Source: JBBQAA01 sp038254195 (GTDB lineage: Bacteria > Actinomycetota > Thermoleophilia > Solirubrobacterales > Solirubrobacteraceae). Taken from it: a DNA stretch of 5,447 nucleotides. Each line of letters begins with the position of its first letter. Positions within the stretch are counted from its first letter, which is position 1. The notes under the pieces are model-generated. The model had not been told where the DNA came from, did not search any database, and saw only the letters and a list, made by a program, of their open reading frames with translations. Below are positions 1-4,300 of this stretch, piece after piece. A program made the translations under genes and the position numbers. The DNA is taken from NCBI GenBank assembly GCA_038254195.1, contig JBBSGJ010000156.1, positions 1-5,447 of the forward strand, in the 5' to 3' direction.

Positions 1-1097
1 ACATCGTCCACCGCGACGTCAAGCCGCAGAACGTCCTCGTCGACGAGGAGGGCTCGGCCAAGGTGACGGACTTCGGCATCGCCCGCACCCTGGACGAGGA
101 GGGGCTCACCGACGACGGCCGCGTGCTCGGCACCACGGACTACGTCTCCCCCGAGCAGGCGCTCGGCCACTCGGTCTCCCCCCAGTCCGACCTCTACGCA
201 CTCGGGATCGTGCTGTGGGAGATGCTCGCCGGGGACGTCCCGTTCCGCGCCGAGAACCAGGTCGCGGTGGCCATGCGTCACGTCCGCGATCCGCTGCCCG
301 ACGTCCTGCTGCACCGGCCCGAGGTGTCGGCCGCCACCGCCGCGGTCATCGACCGGGCCACGGCCAAGGAGCTGCCCCGGCGCTACCCCACGGCGGACGC
401 CATGGCCGCCGACCTCGAGGACGCCCTGGCCATCGAGACCGCCCGGGCCGGGGAGGCCACCGGCGAGGCGACGACCGTCCTGCGCACCCTTCCCGGTCGC
501 ACGCGCCGGCGCCTGCCGCTGCGGCTGCGCTCGCCGCGGATCGCGCTGGCCCTGCTCGCCCTCGCTGCGGCCGTCGCGGTGGTCGCCGTCGTCCTGCTGG
601 GCCGGAACGCCCACCGCGGGACCGGCCCCCCGGCCGCGAGTCCTCCCGCGCGCGCGCCCGTCCCGGTCCAGCTCGCCGAGGGGGCGGCCCACGCCTACGA
701 CCCACCCCCCGGCGACGGGGCCGAGCACTCCCCCGACGCGCGCTACGTGGTCGACGCCGACCCAAACACGGAGTGGTCGACCGAGAGCTACCGGGACCTG
801 CAGCTCGGCAAGCCGGGCGTCGGGCTCTATCTCGATGCCCGGCCGGGCACCACGGCGAAGTTCCTCCGCGTCCGCTCGCGCACTCCCGGGTTCCCCGCCA
901 CGGTCTACGGGGCCGACGCGGGGCCGCCCCGGGCCATCGCGGGTTGGACGAGGCTCGGCGCGGCCGGGGACGTCGGGCACAGCACGGATATCCCTCTGTC
1001 CGGAGGCGCACGCCACCGCTTCTTCCTGCTGTGGATCACCAAGCTCCCCGCGGAGAAGTCCTCCGTCACGGTGTCCGAGCTGACGCTCTACCGCTGA
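1..1097 (+). CDS. Ser/Thr protein kinase with discoidin-like ectodomain (5' end cut off)
   Basis: This is the C-terminal part of a Hanks-type (PknB-like) membrane Ser/Thr kinase. The frame is open from base 3, so the N-lobe (P-loop, catalytic Lys) lies outside the window. The visible part opens with the catalytic loop IVHRDVKPQN (bases 3-32; catalytic Asp at 15-17). DFG follows at 69-77, then a Thr-rich activation segment ending TTDYVSPEQ, and the F-helix DLYALGIVLWEML. A basic juxtamembrane stretch (RTRRRLPLRLR) precedes one transmembrane helix at about 541-605. After a Pro/Ala linker, the extracellular domain (about 700-1094) shows GDG, DPNTEWSTESYRD, KPGVGLYLD and PGFPATVYG. This pattern resembles the F5/8-type (discoidin-like) domains attached to some actinobacterial kinases and MviN-type proteins. 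There are no PASTA repeats, unlike the kinase at the other end of the window. The ectodomain probably senses a surface ligand, but that ligand is unknown. Kinase identity is sure; ectodomain naming is fairly sure. Confidence 0.96.
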   Translation, partial: IVHRDVKPQNVLVDEEGSAKVTDFGIARTLDEEGLTDDGRVLGTTDYVSPEQALGHSVSPQSDLYALGIVLWEMLAGDVPFRAENQVAVAMRHVRDPLPDVLLHRPEVSAATAAVIDRATAKELPRRYPTADAMAADLEDALAIETARAGEATGEATTVLRTLPGRTRRRLPLRLRSPRIALALLALAAAVAVVAVVLLGRNAHRGTGPPAASPPARAPVPVQLAEGAAHAYDPPPGDGAEHSPDARYVVDADPNTEWSTESYRDLQLGKPGVGLYLDARPGTTAKFLRVRSRTPGFPATVYGADAGPPRAIAGWTRLGAAGDVGHSTDIPLSGGARHRFFLLWITKLPAEKSSVTVSELTLYR

Positions 1098-1119
1098 GCT
1101 CCAGGGAGCGGCGGCCCGG

Positions 1120-1133
1120 CGGGCGAGAGCCCG
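1120..1133 (+). terminator. Small GC hairpin after the kinase stop, possible weak terminator
   Basis: CGGGC-GAGA-GCCCG forms a 5-bp stem closed by a GNRA-type GAGA tetraloop, 22 bases past the kinase TGA. It lies in the short gap between this gene and the converging membrane ORF. No T-run follows, so an intrinsic terminator is only a guess. It may be a chance GC hairpin. Confidence 0.25.
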
Positions 1134-1179
1134 GTTGCGACCTGCGACGATCGCCCCCGGATGGAGAGCCCGCTGGCGC

Positions 1180-1599
1180 TTACTCCGCTGCAGCCGAGAG
1201 AGTTCTTCGGGACGCCTTGGTCGGGGGAGGGCGAGTGGACGCCGCGGCCCTGGCGAGCAGCACGGCACCATCACGCTCGACCAGGCCGCGCTCACCGGGC
1301 ACGCGCTCCCGGTCCGCGGTCGCCGCGATCGTCGAGCGCGGCACCAGCACGCGATACATCGGCCCAGCGCGCAACACCGCGGTCCGCGCACCCACGCGGT
1401 GGGGGTAGGCGCGAAGCCCCAGCGCGAAGCCCCACAACCAGACCAGCGTGTAGGCGTGGAGCGCGGTCACGACCCACGCCATGCGCCCGGCCACGACTGC
1501 CACGCCGTGGTGCGCCCCGTACAGGTGCGCGACCAAGAGGGCGCCCGGCAGCGTGGCGACGAAAGACCAGCGCCGGATCCGCCTCACCCGTGGGCGCAT
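1180..1599 (-). CDS. Small membrane protein of unknown function, C-terminus probably truncated or altered
   Basis: I do not recognise a named family. The 139-residue product has a very basic start (MRPRVRRIRRW), a hydrophobic segment at about 12-27 and a stronger one at about 33-60 (VAVVAGRMAWVVTALHAYTL then VWLWGFALG). A soluble region follows with RAYPHRVGARTAVLRAGPMY and VLVPRSTIAA. This 'two membrane segments, then a short beta-rich tail' plan resembles small uncharacterised bacterial membrane proteins. Up to about residue 116 (base 1252) nearly all third positions are G or C. After that, codons such as ACT, CCT, CGA, AGA, GCT, GCA and TAA appear and the protein becomes low complexity, so the true C-terminus may be lost by frameshift or deletion. 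ATG at 1599 is the only ATG/GTG/TTG start in frame below the tenA stop, and it has no good Shine-Dalgarno. It lies 141 bases after tenA on the same strand and converges on the kinase gene. Confidence 0.5.
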   Translation of the reverse strand: MRPRVRRIRRWSFVATLPGALLVAHLYGAHHGVAVVAGRMAWVVTALHAYTLVWLWGFALGLRAYPHRVGARTAVLRAGPMYRVLVPRSTIAATADRERVPGERGLVERDGAVLLARAAASTRPPPTKASRRTLSAAAE

Positions 1600-1740
1600 C
1601 AGCCATTCGATGAGCCGTCGAACAGGCGTCCCATCGTCCCACGGGTAGGGCGCACGCCACGCCGGCGCGGCCCCAGAGACGATGCCCCGTGCGGAGCTCC
1701 CCCCGCTCGCGAAGGGCCTGCTCCAGCGGCAGCGCCGTAG
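1600..1740 (-). other. Gap between tenA and the membrane ORF; possible eroded N-terminus
   Basis: No start codon was found here. In the frame of the downstream ORF the last 16 codons before its ATG read YPWDDGTPVRRLIEWL, which looks protein-like and flows into MRPRVRRIRRW. Further upstream, a different frame looks more coding-like (LPLEQALRERGELRTGHRLW). This would fit a longer gene with a frameshift, but ordinary high-GC spacer can look the same. I see no promoter or terminator. Confidence 0.25.
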
Positions 1741-2442
1741 TCAGATCGGCCAGCGCTCACGCCGGTAGCCCATGTCCCAGAACATCCACTCGTAGCGACT
1801 CGTGGTGGCGAAGTGCCGCGCGACGCTCGCCCGCTCGGCCGGGCTGAGCTCCGGCCCGAGCCGGTCGGTAAGGGCGATGACGGCCCCGACCACCTCGGCG
1901 AACTCCTCGCCACCGTAGGTCTCGATCCAGCGTGCGTAGAGGGGGTCGGGCGATCCCCTCTCCAGCAGCGTCCTGCCGACCTCCTGGTAGATCCAGTAGC
2001 AGGGCAGCACAGCTCCGAGCAGCTCGGGGAAGGAGCTCCCGTAGGCGGTGGCGATCAGGTAGCTCGTGTACGCCTGGTTGGTCGGCGCCATCGGCGTGCG
2101 GGCGATCTCCTCCTCGCTGAGGCCGAGGTCGGTGAAGAAGCCCGCATGCAGTGAGCGCTCCACGGCGATCGCCCCGGCCGCGTGCTCGTTGAACATCGCG
2201 ATGTCGGCCTCGGGCGCCCGGGCGGCGGCCACGCTCAGCGCGCGTGCGTACTCGCGCAGGTAGTGGGCGTCCTGGACGACGTAGAACCCAAACGCCGCCC
2301 GCCCGAGTGAGCCGTCGGTCAGCCCCGTGATGAAGGGGTGCTCGAGGATCGCCTCGTAGGTCGCCTCGATTCCGGCCCACAGCTCGGTCGAGAAGCGGTC
2401 GCTCGCGCTCGGCGCACCGGCAGGCTTGCCTCCGTGACCCAC
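1741..2442 (-). CDS. tenA: TenA family aminopyrimidine aminohydrolase (thiaminase II)
   Basis: This cytoplasmic all-helical enzyme hydrolyses 4-amino-5-aminomethyl-2-methylpyrimidine, a breakdown product of thiamin, to HMP for re-use in thiamin synthesis. It can also cleave thiamin. The 233-residue protein matches the usual TenA length. By my alignment to Bacillus subtilis TenA, the key residues are all present: Asp58 and Tyr61 in VVQDAHYL (D44, Y47), nucleophile Cys148 and Tyr152 in LPCYWIYQEVG (C135, Y139), Tyr176 in WIETYGGEEF (Y163), and Glu218 in SRYEWMFWDMGY (E205). This is therefore the Cys-dependent type and should be active. The GTG start at 2442 is fixed by a strong Shine-Dalgarno GGGAGG (2448-2453) five bases upstream. 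That Shine-Dalgarno is part of a TPP riboswitch, which independently supports a thiamin role. The ORF is intact with normal high-GC codon use although sequence on both sides looks degraded. No other thiamin gene is visible. Confidence 0.96.
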   Translation of the reverse strand: MGHGGKPAGAPSASDRFSTELWAGIEATYEAILEHPFITGLTDGSLGRAAFGFYVVQDAHYLREYARALSVAAARAPEADIAMFNEHAAGAIAVERSLHAGFFTDLGLSEEEIARTPMAPTNQAYTSYLIATAYGSSFPELLGAVLPCYWIYQEVGRTLLERGSPDPLYARWIETYGGEEFAEVVGAVIALTDRLGPELSPAERASVARHFATTSRYEWMFWDMGYRRERWPI

Positions 2443-2446
2443 GTTG

Positions 2447-2540
2447 TCCTCCCTTCGCTGGCATGACCCGGAGCAGGTTCGGCGGGTCGGCCGGTGACCG
2501 TAGCGGACCCGGCCTCTGCGGGCTCAACGGATCGGAGACC
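2447..2540 (-). promoter_or_regulatory. TPP (THI-box) riboswitch controlling tenA, 5' half degenerate
   Basis: The 3' half matches the conserved thi-box: ACCCGCCGAACCTG, then CTCCGGGTCATGCCAGCG, then AAGGGAGGA (bases 2447-2487 read on the minus strand). This is the pyrophosphate-sensing P4/P5 arm plus the 3' strand of P1. GGGAGG also serves as the tenA Shine-Dalgarno, five bases before the GTG, so ligand binding would be expected to block translation. The 5' half is poor: the conserved CUGAGA that reads the pyrimidine is missing. What stands there, GAGCCCGCAGAGGCC, looks like GAGCCCGC...GGGCUGAGAGG with the middle removed. A P1-like pairing of UCUCC (2534-2538) with GGAGG (2448-2452) is still possible. 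The 3' half also has C instead of A in CCTGATC (2473) and a C·A mismatch in P5 (2470 with 2459). Riboswitch ancestry is clear; present function is doubtful. Confidence 0.82.
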
Positions 2541-2930
2541 TTGCTCGTCCTCGGCTCGGCGTCGCCGAGCGCTGTGAGTTCCTCGTCACCGGCGCCGACG
2601 ACCTCGGGGCGCTCGAGGATGGCTCGGTCGACGTCGTCAGCGCAACCGGTTCTCGTTCCCCGAGCCTCGCGGGCGCCTGCTGGGCTACGACGTCAGCGCG
2701 ATGCGAGGTCGCCGCCAAGGTCCGAGCCGCGATGGAGGCGCGGGCGGAGGAACCGACGCTGATGGACTTCGACGAGCGCGATCTCTTCGAGTGGGCCGGT
2801 GGGCGAGACGATCGACGCCGCGCTGAGCGAGGAGGAGGCCGCGGTGCTCGAGGCCCACCTTCGGCCGCTGGTCGAGGGCGGCGAGTGTTCAAGCCGTCTC
2901 GCGTGTGCCTACCTGACCGCAGTCAAGTAG
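2511..2930 (+). pseudogene. Degraded SAM-dependent methyltransferase pseudogene
   Basis: No single frame is open, yet five collinear pieces read like a class I SAM methyltransferase. They are: GLNGSETLLVLG (2520-2555), the start of the SAM-binding region; LGVAERCEFLVTGADDLG through ALEDGSVDVVS (2555-2641), motifs II/III; NRFSFPEPRGRLLGYDVSAM (2644-2703); EVAAKVRAAMEARAEEPTL then MDFDERDLFEWA (2705-2797); and VGETIDAALSEEEAAVLEAH to the TAG, ending CAYLTAVK (2799-2930). The frame changes four times. Compared with what such a protein needs, blocks are missing: the GxGxG loop and following helix between pieces 1 and 2; the RVLRPGG-type motif between 2 and 3; and a stretch between 4 and 5. About 130 codons remain of an expected 250-300. 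Substrate is unknown. The gene appears dead and runs divergently from tenA, with its first piece overlapping the tenA leader. The exact 5' limit is uncertain because no start is visible. Confidence 0.82.
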
Positions 2931-3102
2931 CCAATGGTGTGCGGGCGCGACCAACGCAGTCCGGCGGTCGGGATACGCGCGATCAGCGCAGCGGCGTGGG
3001 CGCTCTTACCTGCGCGGCGGGCCGGCCCCGCGCTCACGGGTAGGCGGAGAGCTTCGGCGTACTCCGACGAGCCGAACGAGCCCGGGTCGACCGCGGTGCT
3101 TG
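2931..3102. other. Intergenic region with no supportable gene
   Basis: This lies between the methyltransferase remnant and the 31-codon ORF. I see no tRNA, clear promoter or terminator. One minus-strand frame is free of stops and its upstream part is GC3-rich (AVDPGSFGSSEYAEALRLPV), but it has no start codon and its codon use weakens further along. It may be another gene remnant or just high-GC spacer. Confidence 0.4.
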
Positions 3103-3198
3103 TCAGCGGCGGCGGCCGCCGAAGAGGGCGGCGATCGCCCGGAACGGGGCGGTGACGATGGTGACGATCGCGTCCACGATGCGGTTGAGGATTCCCAT
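3103..3198 (-). CDS. 31-residue amphipathic, Arg-tailed small protein
   Basis: ATG at 3198 opens a 31-codon frame closed by TGA at 3103-3105. It begins MGILNRIVDAIVTIV and ends APFRAIAALFGGRRR. Every sense codon except GGA ends in G or C (ATG included), matching the real genes here. An in-frame TAG four codons upstream (3208-3210) makes this ATG the first possible start. The sequence models well as one amphipathic helix: Arg6, Asp9, Thr13, Thr16 and Arg20 recur every 3-4 residues on one face, and Ile/Val/Ala/Phe/Leu cover the rest, with GGRRR at the end. This suggests a peptide lying on or in the membrane. No strong Shine-Dalgarno is visible, which is the main weakness. It follows ddl on the same strand with a gap of about 106 bases and could be the last gene of that transcript. 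Family and function are unknown. Confidence 0.68.
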   Translation of the reverse strand: MGILNRIVDAIVTIVTAPFRAIAALFGGRRR

Positions 3199-3262
3199 GG
3201 CGCCGGTCTACCCGTTCTCTGATGAGCCCTGCTCCCCTCGTGAAGTTCCCTTGCGATGCACA

Positions 3263-3298
3263 GCGTCGCCGCGTCGCCGCGCTCAGGGCTCGGGCGAC
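3263..3298 (-). terminator. Inverted repeat just after ddl, possible weak terminator
   Basis: GTCGCC (3273-3278) pairs with GGCGAC (3293-3298) across a 14-base loop, starting six bases past the ddl TGA. A tandem GCGTCGCC repeat (3263-3278) offers a second register for the stem. There is no T-run, so this could attenuate transcription or be chance GC pairing. Confidence 0.25.
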
Positions 3299-3304
3299 CT
3301 CGGG

Positions 3305-4300
3305 TCAGTACGCGAGCGACCGCTGGCGCTCGTGCCGGCGGAGCCCGAGGCCGACGAGCCGGTCGAGGACCTCGCGGTAGGGCACGCCGGCGTGGCTCCA
3401 GAGGACGCCGTAGACGCTCGTGGGCGTCTGCCCGGGCATCGTGTTGAGCTCGTTGAGCAGGACCCGGTCCTCCGCGACGAAGAAGTCCGCCCGGGCGAGC
3501 CCGTGGCAGCCCGTGGCCACCCACGCCGCGGTGGCGATCCCCGGGATCTTCGCCGCGGCCGCCGCCGAGATCCGCGCCGGCACGCGGAGCTCCATGCCCC
3601 CGGGCGTGTACTTCGCCTCGTAGTCGTACCAGTCGCGGGTCAGGACGATCTCCCCCGGCGGAGTCACCTCCGGCACCTCGTCACCGAGCAGGGAGCACTC
3701 CACCTCCACCGCGGACCCCCCGAAGGCGGAGGCCTCGACGATGACGAGGTCGTCGTGCGCGAAGGCGGCCTCCAGCGCGCTCCCGGCCTCCTCCTCGGCG
3801 GTCACCTTCGCGATGCCCACGGAAGAGCCGAGCCGCGCGGGCTTGACCCAGCTCGGCAGCCCGAGGCCCGCCACCCGCGCGAGCACTCCCTCGGTGTCCG
3901 CGCGCCACTCCGGCGCCCGGATCCCGAGGTACTCCACCTGCGGGATCCCGCGCCGCGCCAGAACCTCCTTGGCCAGCACCTTGTCCATGCACAGCGCCGA
4001 GGCGAGCACTCCGGCGCCCACGTAGGGCACGCCGAGGCACTCGAGCAGCCCCTGGAGCGTGCCGTCCTCGCCGAAGGGCCCGTGCAGCACCGGGAAGACG
4101 GCGTCGGCGTCGAGCAGCCCCCGACCCGGGCGCAGCTCGACCTCCTCTGAGCCGTACGTCCACTCCCCGCTGCGGCCGATGCGGACGTCGAGCACCTCGT
4201 GGCCCGCCTCGACGAGCCCGGTGCGGACCGCCTCGCCGCTGGCCAGGGAGACCTCATGCTCGGAGGACCTCCCGCCGGCGAGCACGGCGACGCGGCTCAC
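3305..4300 (-). CDS. ddl: D-alanine--D-alanine ligase
   Basis: This ATP-grasp enzyme joins two D-alanines to make the dipeptide that ends the peptidoglycan stem peptide. It acts in the cytoplasm. The 331-residue product is normal in length. Visible signatures are GGRSSEHEVSL (9-19, Glu14 in the substrate site), HGPFGEDGTLQG (73-84), the ATP loop KPARLGSSVG (153-162, Ser159/Ser160), Glu189 and Glu199 for nucleotide binding, PPGEI, the omega loop WYDYEAKY (224-231), Arg270/Asp272, and the metal ligands Glu284/Asn286 in NELNTMPG. By alignment to E. coli DdlB, Tyr231 corresponds to Tyr216, which favours D-Ala-D-Ala over D-Ala-D-lactate. Gln291 after MPG is slightly unusual (commonly Phe or Met), but Ser295 is kept. 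The GTG start at 4300 overlaps the stop of the upstream PASTA kinase (GTGA) and no strong Shine-Dalgarno precedes it. That favours translational coupling and this start, since residue 2 onward leads directly into the first strand SRVAVLAGG. Confidence 0.97.
   Translation of the reverse strand: MSRVAVLAGGRSSEHEVSLASGEAVRTGLVEAGHEVLDVRIGRSGEWTYGSEEVELRPGRGLLDADAVFPVLHGPFGEDGTLQGLLECLGVPYVGAGVLASALCMDKVLAKEVLARRGIPQVEYLGIRAPEWRADTEGVLARVAGLGLPSWVKPARLGSSVGIAKVTAEEEAGSALEAAFAHDDLVIVEASAFGGSAVEVECSLLGDEVPEVTPPGEIVLTRDWYDYEAKYTPGGMELRVPARISAAAAAKIPGIATAAWVATGCHGLARADFFVAEDRVLLNELNTMPGQTPTSVYGVLWSHAGVPYREVLDRLVGLGLRRHERQRSLAY

Noticed and set aside
215..1408. Plus-strand open frame of 397 codons overlapping the kinase
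   Set aside because: It is a frame-shifted reading of the kinase gene with Arg/Gly/Pro-rich low-complexity product and no motif.
1135..1740. Plus-strand open frame opposite the membrane-protein ORF
   Set aside because: The product is Arg/Pro/Gly rich with no hydrophobic pattern or domain. The minus strand gives a far more protein-like reading.
2463..2762. Single plus-strand ORF of 99 codons starting at ATG 2463
   Set aside because: It starts inside the riboswitch and only codons at about 2520-2555 match the methyltransferase. The rest is out-of-frame pseudogene.
3006..3524. Minus-strand open frame of 172 codons
   Set aside because: It overlaps ddl and the 31-codon ORF in a different frame and reads as Arg/Pro/Ala-rich shadow sequence.
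3152..4150. Long plus-strand open frame of 332 codons
   Set aside because: It lies antisense to ddl and its translation is rich in Arg/Pro/His/Glu with no domain. It is a typical high-GC shadow of a real gene.
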